A stretch of DNA of 64,000 nt from positions 248,001 through 312,000 of the forward strand of contig CAWFGW010000007.1 of assembly GCA_963815495.1 (NCBI GenBank), given 5' to 3'. The translations under genes and the position numbers were made by a program. Of this stretch, positions 45,210 through 54,500 are shown in pieces (the first letter of the stretch is position 1; each line of letters begins with the position of its first letter). Under the pieces are notes generated by a model that saw only the letters and a program-made list of their open reading frames with translations, made no database searches and was not told the DNA's origin. Source of the stretch: CAWFGW01 sp963815495 (lineage in GTDB: Bacteria; Bacteroidota; Bacteroidia; Cytophagales; JAAEPT01).

Positions 45210-45223
45210 CCTATAAAAAAACG

Positions 45224-46750
45224 TCAGTTTTGCTTTATTTCGTACACCACAAAGTCATAGTTTTTCACCACTTTATTCAATTTATGGCGAAAGTGATCCA
45301 TGAAACTGCCATTCACTCTTTTAGAAAAAATAAGTGTGGGGAAATGTTTTCTCATAGTTTCCACCCGATTGACTGAAAGTGTTTCGTTAGGCTTCACTTC
45401 AAAAAGCACAAAATCTGGGGTGCGTTTAGATGTGGCTATCTTTAATTGAAGCTGTTCACTTGATGTGTTTTCAACATATTCAATTTTATCTATGGTTCTT
45501 CCTGCATAAAAATCTGGTGAATAATTGGTTCCTCCACGTGTTGAATTTTCTACTATGATTAAATCAACTGCCTCATTTGTTTCTCTGACATATTTCATTA
45601 CTTCACACCGTGCTTTTTTCGAATAAAAAGTAGTCATGAAAGCCAGCATATAGGTATTGAGTAAGATAAAGAATATAACAAATCCTTTAAGTAGGTTTGG
45701 TCGGGTTTTCCAAAATTTCGATTGATCGTAAAACTCTGAAAAACCTATTAAACCTAGGATAACAAAATGAGGAACAATAGTAAAAATAAACCGTTCCTGT
45801 TTGTTGGGGAAATAACTATGGTACACAAAAAAAAGCAAGAACCCTAAAAATAGAATTAGCCGATCTTTTTTCACTTTAAAAACTCCAAAAGTAAACAAAA
45901 ACCCAATGGGAGGTAACACAAAAACATTGAGATAGATCAAATGAATAAACCAAGGTTCTGAAAAATAAGTGTGGGCATTTTCAATATTATAAGTTACATA
46001 AGAGATAAGTTTTCCAAAATATTGATTGCACATTAGGTATTCCACATAACCATGTACAAACACAAAATAAACCAGAAAACCGATTAATAAACCTCCTACT
46101 GTTTTCCATCTTTTAAAATACAGCACGCCTATACCGTATCCCAGGGAAACTAAAATAGTTTGATAACGAATAGAGAAAGAAACACCTAACAGAACACCTC
46201 CCAAAACACACATATAAAATGGTAATGAGATACTTTTAGATTCTTTCATTAATAAATATGCAACATATAATAACGGAGGTACTGATACCCACTCTATTAA
46301 ATTTCTTACACTAATAAAGGGTATAAACCATATTAAGGCTAATAGTAAACCAATTATAAATGCTCGTTTTTTCGTGGTTAAGAGTAATCCAATTTTATAT
46401 GAAAGCGAAACCACTAACAAAGAATAAATTGCATGAAGCAAACGAACGAAAAACATTTTTGAGTCAGGTGAATTAATTCCAATAGCCTCTAAAAACTCAA
46501 ATAACAAGTAGTGCAATCCTGGGTATAATAAATTCCGACCGCTTTCATTAGCTTCAAAGCTGTGAACAAACCAACCATCGCGATCAAGTCCATTTACCCA
46601 ATCTTGAGCCACTCCAACTACTAAAAAATGATCATCGTGTGCATAATACCCTTTTGAAAAAATAACAGCGATTACCCTTACTAGAAAAGCAATCCAAAGT
46701 AAAAGTACTAAAGGTTTATCTTGGTAGTACTTAGTAAGAAACACTTTCAT
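45224..46750 (-). CDS. Polytopic glycosyltransferase (GT39/GT22 mannosyltransferase-like)
   Basis: 508 aa with about ten membrane helices. An acidic first-loop motif YYAHDDHFLVV (about 35-45) and a later PNKQERFIFTIVPHFVILG (HKExRF-like, about 315) match the GT-C superfamily, closest to the Alg9/GT22 type. The C-terminal 110 residues are soluble (VDLIIVENSTRGGTNYSPDF). GT-C enzymes use lipid-phosphate sugars and act outside the cytoplasmic membrane. The start overlaps the 49-aa gene stop (ATGA), so translation is coupled to the phosphatase operon. Confidence 0.82.
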   Translation of the reverse strand: MKVFLTKYYQDKPLVLLLWIAFLVRVIAVIFSKGYYAHDDHFLVVGVAQDWVNGLDRDGWFVHSFEANESGRNLLYPGLHYLLFEFLEAIGINSPDSKMFFVRLLHAIYSLLVVSLSYKIGLLLTTKKRAFIIGLLLALIWFIPFISVRNLIEWVSVPPLLYVAYLLMKESKSISLPFYMCVLGGVLLGVSFSIRYQTILVSLGYGIGVLYFKRWKTVGGLLIGFLVYFVFVHGYVEYLMCNQYFGKLISYVTYNIENAHTYFSEPWFIHLIYLNVFVLPPIGFLFTFGVFKVKKDRLILFLGFLLFFVYHSYFPNKQERFIFTIVPHFVILGLIGFSEFYDQSKFWKTRPNLLKGFVIFFILLNTYMLAFMTTFYSKKARCEVMKYVRETNEAVDLIIVENSTRGGTNYSPDFYAGRTIDKIEYVENTSSEQLQLKIATSKRTPDFVLFEVKPNETLSVNRVETMRKHFPTLIFSKRVNGSFMDHFRHKLNKVVKNYDFVVYEIKQN

Positions 46751-46896
46751 TCAAAGTCTTTATCATATTTCTTCAACAACTCTTTCTTTTTATTCCAGGG
46801 TGCTGTTGTCTTAGACATCATATCTACAGTAACTATTAGTACTATTATTATAAATATGACTGCAATGACTGCAAATATTTTTTTCTGTTTTGTCAT
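46747..46896 (-). CDS. 49-aa single-pass membrane peptide
   Basis: Reads MTKQKKIFAVIAVIFIIIVL, then IVTVDMMSKTTAPWNKKKEL and LKKYDKDFE. One membrane helix (residues about 7-25) with a Lys-rich cytosolic N-terminus and charged C-tail. Its ATG overlaps the phosphatase stop and its TGA overlaps the glycosyltransferase start, both as ATGA, which strongly supports real translation. Function unknown; it could be a small subunit of the glycosyltransferase. Confidence 0.78.
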   Translation of the reverse strand: MTKQKKIFAVIAVIFIIIVLIVTVDMMSKTTAPWNKKKELLKKYDKDFE

Positions 46897-49766
46897 TGTA
46901 TAATTATTGGTTTAAGTATTTCCTTTTCTCCAATAAATAAATGTAAAAAATAGACACCCGCTTTCGCATTTAAATTATACATCAACTGATGTTTGCCTGT
47001 TGACAGTTGCTGATCTTGAGCTATTTCATTAACCAATGTTCCTTTTTCATTTAGTAAGAATATTGAAACGGTTGCTGAAGAGTTTAATTGTAGTGAAATG
47101 GTCACTTCATTTTTAGTTGGTAAAGGATATATTTCCAAAGCTAGCTGTTGTTCAAAATCACTTTTTAAACCAATAACCGTAACATCAAACGATTTATCAT
47201 CCTCTGGGGATATCATATATTTGTATTCATTATAAGCAATAGCATAATTAATTTTCCCAGTGTTAAATAAAGGGAAGACTGCCCGATGTATTGTTTTTAA
47301 ATCACTATTATAAAAAGAATATACAGAGTCGGTAGTCTTCCAAATTTCAATTTTAGATTCTGCTAATAAATCTGTTGTCCATACAATTTCTATTGAATCT
47401 TTTGTTAAATCATTTGTCCAATCAACCTCGATTTTACCACCTTCAACTCTGGCTCCCACTCCATGTGCAAATTTCATAGAGGTAGTTTCATCTTTAATAA
47501 TGTGAAAACGATCATGTGTTTCACCTTCATTATTTAAAAAACTCCCCGTCAAGGTATCATGATCTATATTTAAAACAAATGAACCAATGTGGTCATTTGT
47601 TGATATATGAAAGAAGTCATTTGTTAAATAATTAAGAGTGTCATTTTCCCAGGCTACACTACTCGATGCCGAACCTGAACTACCAACCACTGCGTAAACA
47701 GTTCCTTTATTTGATAATTGATCCACACCCACACTTTTTGTATAGGCTATGCTATCTCCATCTGACTGTGGGTACAATATATAATCACCATCAATCAGTT
47801 CATTGGAATAACCGTAAAAGCCATGACTTAAATAAGAGCGTTCGTAAACATGACTATGACCTGTTAAAATCAAATCAACACCATACAACTCTAACAAAGG
47901 AACAATATTTTCTCGAATGGTAGACATAATGCCATGACTATCCATATCGTCATCCGAATCATGGGACCCTTTTGAATGAGGTGGGTGATGCCAATAAGCA
48001 ACAGTCCATTTCTGATTGTTCGCCTTTAAATCTTTTTCTAACCAACTATACATACTATCCAAGGTGGATAGCGAGGTGCCATAAGAATCTAATGAAACAA
48101 AATGTACATTTCCATAATTCCAGGCATAATACGACTCTGTATTAGAAGCCACTCCACCACTTTCACCTTGTGAAGGCAAATCAAAAATATCAAAATATGG
48201 TGCTGAAGTGATGGCTTGATTTACAATTCCGTAGTCTCTTAAATCATGATTACCAGGAGTTGGAAACACGCTACTATTCACCAATATATCTTCAAACATG
48301 TTCTCGAAAAATGCTTTTTGATATTCTGAATCTGTACCTTCTTGATAAGCGTTATCACCAAGTAATAACCATGCATCAGTGGGTTGTTTATATTTATCTA
48401 AATATGCGGTTAAAACTTGTCGTTGTTCTGCGGTTGATCTACCCGCATCTCCAATTACCCAAAAGTTATAATTACCTTCTTTACCTTGTTCAGGATGTGT
48501 TATAAAAAAATAAGAGGAATCAGGCAAAGACAAAGATTCTTTTGAATTACCAACACTGTAATAATATTTAGTGTCGGATTCTAGGCCATCAATAGTCACT
48601 ACATGATCTAAAACAGTCTCATCAATAAATATAGAATCGGTCAGGTTTTCTAAAGAAGTACCAAACCAAACTACAGAATTTTGTTGTGAGAGTGTTCGCC
48701 ACCTGACAGTAATTCCTTCTTCATTATTCTTTTGTAAATAAGGCCCACGAGTTATATTATCAGCATAACGACTACCAAAAAGGCTGATATCAAAATATAA
48801 ATTCGAAAAACCGTTAATCTGCTGTCTCATATGAGCAGATAACACATTTAATCCCGAATCTAAAACCGATAGTGGGAACACAAATACTTCTTCATTTACT
48901 CCATCGGAAGTGAGTGCCATTGAATTTACTTCACCTAGAGGATTTCCATTAAGGAAAAAAGATACAGAGTCATCGGACTTTACTTTCAAGACCAATGTTT
49001 TATAAGCTGTGGTATCAGTAATATTAAATGTTTTTCTAAAATAAATGTCTTTTAAAATATTCTCCCCAGTTAAACTTGAATCAATGGTCGAGTGAATTGA
49101 TGGATTATTGTAAGAGGCAGGCATCTGTACAATTGGCCAATTAGAATCATCAAAATCAAGTTTATTCCAATCAGCTACAAACTGGGTATTAAAAACAAAC
49201 TCATTTTGATACGCCAATATCTCAGGTTTCTGAGCCCCTTCCAAAACAATATCATCAATATAAAATACACCCGTATAAGGACTTCTAATGTTTGCATTTA
49301 CATAAACCCGAAATCCTACAATGTTTTTGGGATCCAACATTACAGATCTAGGATAAACTGATCGAAACTTATTATTGAAATTCATTGTGTATGTTATACC
49401 ATCTTGACTTTTTTCTATGTCTCTTAGGTAAACTGGGGTCCCATTGTTATCATAACCATTTATATCTCTCAAATCTACTCTCAAAAAAGGTATCTGGTCT
49501 GTGGTGTCAGGTACACGTACCTTCATCGTAAATGTTTGAAACTTTGTTAAGTCTAAATTCGAAAAATCAACAAAAAACAAATTATATCTATTTGCTCCAC
49601 CTACTGAGTCACAAATCACTTTAAGCTCACCATTTTCATTCTCAATATCAATCTCAGATGAACTTGACCACCCTTTTAAATCTCCATCATTAAAATCATC
49701 GATAACAATTTGTGGAAAGGCGAACAAGCTGAGAGATATAAAAACTACAAATAATAAATTTTTCAC
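46893..49766 (-). CDS. Secreted purple acid phosphatase-like metallophosphoesterase with T9SS type A domain
   Basis: 957 aa. Signal peptide 1-18. An N-terminal carbohydrate-binding-like module (about 20-180: DDFNDGDLKGWSSSSEI), a galactose-binding-like beta domain (about 185-335), the PAP N-terminal FnIII (GPYLQKNNEEGITVRWRTL), then the catalytic domain with all five metal blocks: GDAG, GDNAY, GNHD, WHHPPHSKG and GHSHVYER. The end is a T9SS type A sorting domain (LEIYPLPTKNEVTISLQL ... AGVYFLHLFIG). Probably releases phosphate from organic phosphates outside the cell. First of three coupled genes. Confidence 0.92.
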   Translation of the reverse strand: MKNLLFVVFISLSLFAFPQIVIDDFNDGDLKGWSSSSEIDIENENGELKVICDSVGGANRYNLFFVDFSNLDLTKFQTFTMKVRVPDTTDQIPFLRVDLRDINGYDNNGTPVYLRDIEKSQDGITYTMNFNNKFRSVYPRSVMLDPKNIVGFRVYVNANIRSPYTGVFYIDDIVLEGAQKPEILAYQNEFVFNTQFVADWNKLDFDDSNWPIVQMPASYNNPSIHSTIDSSLTGENILKDIYFRKTFNITDTTAYKTLVLKVKSDDSVSFFLNGNPLGEVNSMALTSDGVNEEVFVFPLSVLDSGLNVLSAHMRQQINGFSNLYFDISLFGSRYADNITRGPYLQKNNEEGITVRWRTLSQQNSVVWFGTSLENLTDSIFIDETVLDHVVTIDGLESDTKYYYSVGNSKESLSLPDSSYFFITHPEQGKEGNYNFWVIGDAGRSTAEQRQVLTAYLDKYKQPTDAWLLLGDNAYQEGTDSEYQKAFFENMFEDILVNSSVFPTPGNHDLRDYGIVNQAITSAPYFDIFDLPSQGESGGVASNTESYYAWNYGNVHFVSLDSYGTSLSTLDSMYSWLEKDLKANNQKWTVAYWHHPPHSKGSHDSDDDMDSHGIMSTIRENIVPLLELYGVDLILTGHSHVYERSYLSHGFYGYSNELIDGDYILYPQSDGDSIAYTKSVGVDQLSNKGTVYAVVGSSGSASSSVAWENDTLNYLTNDFFHISTNDHIGSFVLNIDHDTLTGSFLNNEGETHDRFHIIKDETTSMKFAHGVGARVEGGKIEVDWTNDLTKDSIEIVWTTDLLAESKIEIWKTTDSVYSFYNSDLKTIHRAVFPLFNTGKINYAIAYNEYKYMISPEDDKSFDVTVIGLKSDFEQQLALEIYPLPTKNEVTISLQLNSSATVSIFLLNEKGTLVNEIAQDQQLSTGKHQLMYNLNAKAGVYFLHLFIGEKEILKPIIIQ

Positions 49767-49780
49767 AATGGTATTTTTTA

Positions 49781-49820
49781 AATTAAAAAGGCTATCTCAA
49801 ATTAAATGAAATAGCCCTCT
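49781..49820 (-). terminator. Terminator after PorP/SprF gene
   Basis: 9-bp stem GGCTATCTC / GAAATAGCC with one mismatch (49790-49798, 49808-49816), followed on the minus strand by TTTTTAATTT. Confidence 0.7.
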
Positions 49821-49837
49821 GAATCAGGTTTTAAAAT

Positions 49838-50830
49838 TTACATTCTAGGAACACCTGTGGATTGCATATTAAAACCACCTATTCCCTTATAAATAACTAC
49901 AAATTCTAAAGCACCTCTTCGATTACTAAATTCTTTCAACTGAGAAATATTAATATCATAGGACATTGCATAGGTAAAGTTTAGATACTCTACTCCTAGT
50001 TGCGGAATAATAGCATCTCCTAATCTGAAAGTCCCTCCTCCTAAAACTTTAATATCTTTTCCTATTTGATAGCCACCAGTAACACCCAATATTACGTTCC
50101 AATTGTTGCTTTGCTTCATCAAAAGAAATTTAGGATCAATTTCAATTTCCTCATTTTGAAAAAACAATTTCATACCTCCATTTAACACCCATCTCAGTGG
50201 AACTCTTGAATTGAAGCTATTAATATAGGATTCATCTGGTTTGTTTATATGAAATAAAGAAAACCCACCATAAGGTCTATATGCTTTATTTTTATCATTG
50301 TTTTTGTAAGCCACTCCAAAAGTTACTTCAGGCATAAAACGATTCGTTCTATCGAATGATTCTCCACTTTCGATATTGGTGTTAAAGGTTCCATCAAAGT
50401 ATTGATTATCAAAAAACAACTCTTTGTCATTAACATTTTTATTTATAAAACCCAAATTTAAGCCTGTAGTCAAGTGGTGTACATCCTGATCTGGACTCAT
50501 TACATCATAAGAACCTGAAAAAATCACTCCAGTTTCTTTCATGATATTTGAAGCATCATTATGAAATAAATAAGCACCTAACCCCCAACGGTCTTTAAAG
50601 GGCATATCAACCGCCAAAGAACTTGTAATAAAGTTACTTGATAGTGATGCCCATTGGGTTCTGTATTGTGACACAGCTCTTAGTTTGCTGTCTTCATCAG
50701 TACCGGCATTCGCAGGATTAAGCATCAATGATGATGCATCGTACATTGAATACTGTGAATCTTGAGCTTTTACAAAAAGAATTGAAAAACTGAATATCGC
50801 AATTAAAACATATCTTTGCTTCATCATCAT
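49838..50830 (-). CDS. PorP/SprF family outer-membrane protein (partner of giant adhesin)
   Basis: 330 aa. Signal peptide ending FVKAQ, then the family start AQDSQYSMYDASSLMLNPANAGT, repeated beta strands (WGLGAYLFHNDASNIMKETG, TTGLNLGFINKNVNDKEL) and the conserved WNVILGVTGGYQIGKDIKVLGGGTF near the end. In gliding Bacteroidota SprF is needed for secretion of the adjacent SprB adhesin. Here the start overlaps the adhesin stop by 1 bp (TAATG), giving the same arrangement. Three ATGs in a row make the exact start uncertain by two codons. Confidence 0.92.
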   Translation of the reverse strand: MMMKQRYVLIAIFSFSILFVKAQDSQYSMYDASSLMLNPANAGTDEDSKLRAVSQYRTQWASLSSNFITSSLAVDMPFKDRWGLGAYLFHNDASNIMKETGVIFSGSYDVMSPDQDVHHLTTGLNLGFINKNVNDKELFFDNQYFDGTFNTNIESGESFDRTNRFMPEVTFGVAYKNNDKNKAYRPYGGFSLFHINKPDESYINSFNSRVPLRWVLNGGMKLFFQNEEIEIDPKFLLMKQSNNWNVILGVTGGYQIGKDIKVLGGGTFRLGDAIIPQLGVEYLNFTYAMSYDINISQLKEFSNRRGALEFVVIYKGIGGFNMQSTGVPRM

Positions 50831-51417
50831 TATCTTATTAATGTTACATCACCTGACCGCTTAAACTGTCTACCATCGATGGTAGTGGCTTTAACAGTAT
50901 AGGTATAAACTCCAGCTGGCTGGTGATTGCCACCTTTTTTACCATCCCATCCCATTGAAGGGTCTGTAGTTTCGAACACTACATTTCCCCATTCATTATA
51001 TACTCTAAACTCCAGTTCAGCAAAATCACCTCCACGGACATAAAGAATATTATTCCTATCATCACCATTCGGAGTGAACGCATTCGGGACAGTTGGTGGA
51101 TAAACATCGTTACCTAAAATCGTTACTACTTTAACCAATGTATCAACACAACCGAATTGATTAAAGACAATAAGTTGAACATTGTACATTCCTTTATCTT
51201 GGTAAGAATATACTGGATTCTGCACAAACGAAGTATCTTCATTTAACCCAAATACCCAAGTCCATGCAGCTGCATTTTTCGATTGATCAACAAACGGAAT
51301 TTCTGTTTGCTCAATAATATTATCGATATCTATCACATCAAGCTCGAAATCAGCTATTGGACTAGTTCGGATAGTTAAGTTACGTTTTAACGAATCAATA
51401 CAACCCTGACTATTCAT
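50830..51417 (-). CDS. C-terminal fragment of giant adhesin: PKD domain and T9SS type B sorting domain
   Basis: 195 aa from ATG 51417. It is in the same frame as the giant upstream gene; codons 51507 to 51418 between them are open and read WKFGDGDKSDLQEPKHQYKS, PGFYEVALIV, a perfect PKD continuation. Only the TAA at 51508-51510 separates the parts. Domain order is PKD remainder, a second PKD (ADFELDVIDIDN ... AAAWTWVFGLNEDTSF), then the gliding-motility CTD (NAFTPNGDDRNNILYVRGG, FRVYNEWGNVVFET, GWDGKKGGNHQPAGVYTYTV). Alone it lacks a signal peptide and cannot be exported, so it is functional only if the TAA is read through or absent in the cell. Confidence 0.85.
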   Translation of the reverse strand: MNSQGCIDSLKRNLTIRTSPIADFELDVIDIDNIIEQTEIPFVDQSKNAAAWTWVFGLNEDTSFVQNPVYSYQDKGMYNVQLIVFNQFGCVDTLVKVVTILGNDVYPPTVPNAFTPNGDDRNNILYVRGGDFAELEFRVYNEWGNVVFETTDPSMGWDGKKGGNHQPAGVYTYTVKATTIDGRQFKRSGDVTLIR

Positions 51418-51507
51418 TACTATTAAGGCAACTTCGTAGAAACCAGGGGACTTGTACTGATGCTTCGGTTCCTGTAAATCTGATTTATCTCCATCCCCAA
51501 ATTTCCA

Positions 51508-54500
51508 TTACCAAGAAGTTACTTCTCCCAAACTTGTTTCAGTTGAGTCAATAAACACAGTAGCATCACCCACACATTGATTTATAGTTTCAAATTTAAC
51601 ATCAAACGCATCAATAAGGTTAACTTTCATTGTATCCTTAACGGCAACACAACCAAACTGGCTCTCACCACTCATTACAAATGAAATACTTGATTGAGAC
51701 TTATCGTTTGTACTCAATTTATAAACAACATTGAGTGAAGTATCAGAACTTGATAAGAAACTTCCTGAACCTGTTGATGTCCACTCCTGAGTAAATACAT
51801 TTGTTTGAGAACCAACAAAGAATATGGTATCAGTTTCAGGGCAAATATTGATATCGGCACCTGCATCTAATGTTGGGGTACGGCTTAACCGAACAGTTAT
51901 TGCATCACTACCTGGATTACATCCATTCCCAGAATTAGCAGTTAAAATTAATTGCACAGATTTATTTAATGAATCTTCCGCACTAAATCGATACGTAGGG
52001 AATAACACATTTGGACTTGGGCTAAAAGTTCCAGAACCGTTTGTTGTCCAAGTCCCTTGACTTGCACCACTTGCTACTTTTCCATTTAACTGCACTGATA
52101 AATTTTCAGGACATACTTCTGTATCTTCTCCAGCATCCGCGAAGGTTGTTGTTGTTAACTGGATATTTAAAGTATCATCTTCAGACTTACAATTGCCATT
52201 GTTAGTACTTACTAATACTAAATTCACAAACCCGTTTGCAGTATCTGCTGGACCAAACACATACTCAGCCGAAAGAACTGTGTCACTTGGCAAGAAAAAC
52301 CCTCCTCCCAAAGTAGACCATTTACCTGTTGATGTTGCCCCTGTAATGACACCTGATAAATCTAATCGCGAACTTGATTTACAAATTTTCAAGTCTTGTC
52401 CTACATCAACCTTTGGAGCGTCAGTGAAAGAGATAACAATTGAATCTCTTACAGGCGTACAGTTTCCATTACCTATAGAAGTTAAGTATAAACGAACATT
52501 ATCATTAGCAACATCTGCTTTACTTGGCTTATAGTTAGCACTTAAACTTGTATTTGAAGGTAAGAAGGCACCTGAACCTGTACTAGACCATACTGCCCCT
52601 GACGCACCAGACACCTCGCCAAATAAACTGGCATCAGTATTGTTTTCACACAAAATCAAATTATTACCTGCATTTACCTTTGGAGCAGGTATAATTGTTA
52701 TAACCATATTATCTCTAGCTTTATCACAGCTATTGGTCTCTAAGGTTACTGTCACAAGTCCATTTTGGATATCCTGATTACTTGGTATATATCGAGCAGA
52801 CATGTCTGTAGAGTTTGGCACAAATGAACCATTACCTGAAGTTGTCCATGTGCCTACCGTAGCTCCACCAGTAAACGATCCAGCCATTTGAACACCTAGA
52901 GTGTTTGAACAAACTGATTGATCTGCTCCAGCATTAGCTGTACCTCCTGAAGTAATCGTTAACTTCAATCCATCACTAATAGGAGCACAGTTCCCGATAT
53001 TTGAAGGTATTAAAGTCAATGTTACAGAACCGTTAATAGAGTCATTTTTACTTGCCTGATATGAAGCGTTCAAAGTTTGGTCGTTTGGTATAAAACTACC
53101 CGTTCCCGAAGTAACCCATTTACCTGTATTAGAGGCTCCTGCAATTAATCCATCCAAACTAATTCTTAAATCATCCACACAAGTAATTTGGTCTGGACCT
53201 GCCTCAACAAATGGTGCGGGGGTAATAGTAACTACTTTATCAGACTTAGCACCATCACAACTGTTAGAAACTAAGGTTAAGGTCACTGTTCCGTTTAATG
53301 AGTCTTGAGAACTAGGAATATAAGTTCCTACTAATGAATTAGCATTCGGCAAGAAGATACCTGAACCTGAAGTTGTCCAAGTTCCTGATGTTGCTCCTCC
53401 TTGAATTGTACCATTTAAGTCTATATCCTTATCATTTGCACATACAGTAACATTCGTGCCTGCATCAGCAGTCCCAACATCAGTAATGGAAACCATCAAC
53501 GTATCGGTAACTGCATTACATAATCCATTATTTGTAGACTGTAAAATTAAAGTGACACCTCTATTTGCTGAATCAGTTGCACTTAATAAATAACTAGTTT
53601 CTAATAATACTGGACTAGGATCAAAACCTCCTGTTCCTAAAGTAAACCATTGGCCTGAAGTTGTTCCTTTTGAAATAGCTCCTTTTAGATTCACTTTTTT
53701 AATACCATCACACAGCACTTGGTCAATTCCTGCATTTACAGTTGGCTTATCAATAACAGTCAGCTCCAATGAATCAACTACAGGTGTACAATTACCATTA
53801 CCCGTTGATGTTAAATATACCGTTACGACCGAGTCCGTAGACGCAGGTAGATAATTTGTATTTAATGAAGTATTCGAAACAAAAGTACCCTGACCATTAG
53901 AACTCCAAATACCTGAAGTGGCAACCGTAACTTGTCCACTTAATGGTGTGGTCGATTTATTTTCACAAACTGTAACATCATTTCCAGCCACTACCGTTGG
54001 AGCAGGTGTTATTGTCACTTGTATGGAATCTGAAGCAACATCACAACTATTTGAAGTCAATTTAAGTTTAACTCCGCCATTATTTTTATCAGTTAAACTT
54101 GGTCTATAAATAGCTTGTGGTAGCGTATCAGCAGGAAAAAAAGTTCCCGTTCCTGATGTTGACCATTTCCCTTTTGTAGCACCTCCAGAAATATTTCCAA
54201 CTAATTGAATATCTGAACTATTTGCGCAAGTGACTACATCACTACCAGCAAAGACAACACCTTGAGGTAAAATTGTGAATTTTACGGTATCGCTTACTGC
54301 TATACAATTACCAATATTTGTCGAAGTTAGTATTAATTGAACCGATCTATTGTTAACATCTGCTGTGCTTGCCAAATAGTTACCTTTTAGACTCGTATTA
54401 CTTGGCTGAAAACCACCGGTACCTAATGACGTCCAAATCCCAGAAGTACTTGCCCCACTTACTGTTCCATCAAGTTGTATGGATAGATTATCTGCACAGA

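Noticed and set aside
45117..45223. CIRCE heat-shock element upstream of dnaK
   Set aside because: No TTAGCACTC-N9-GAGTGCTAA match; the palindrome found there has a different sequence.
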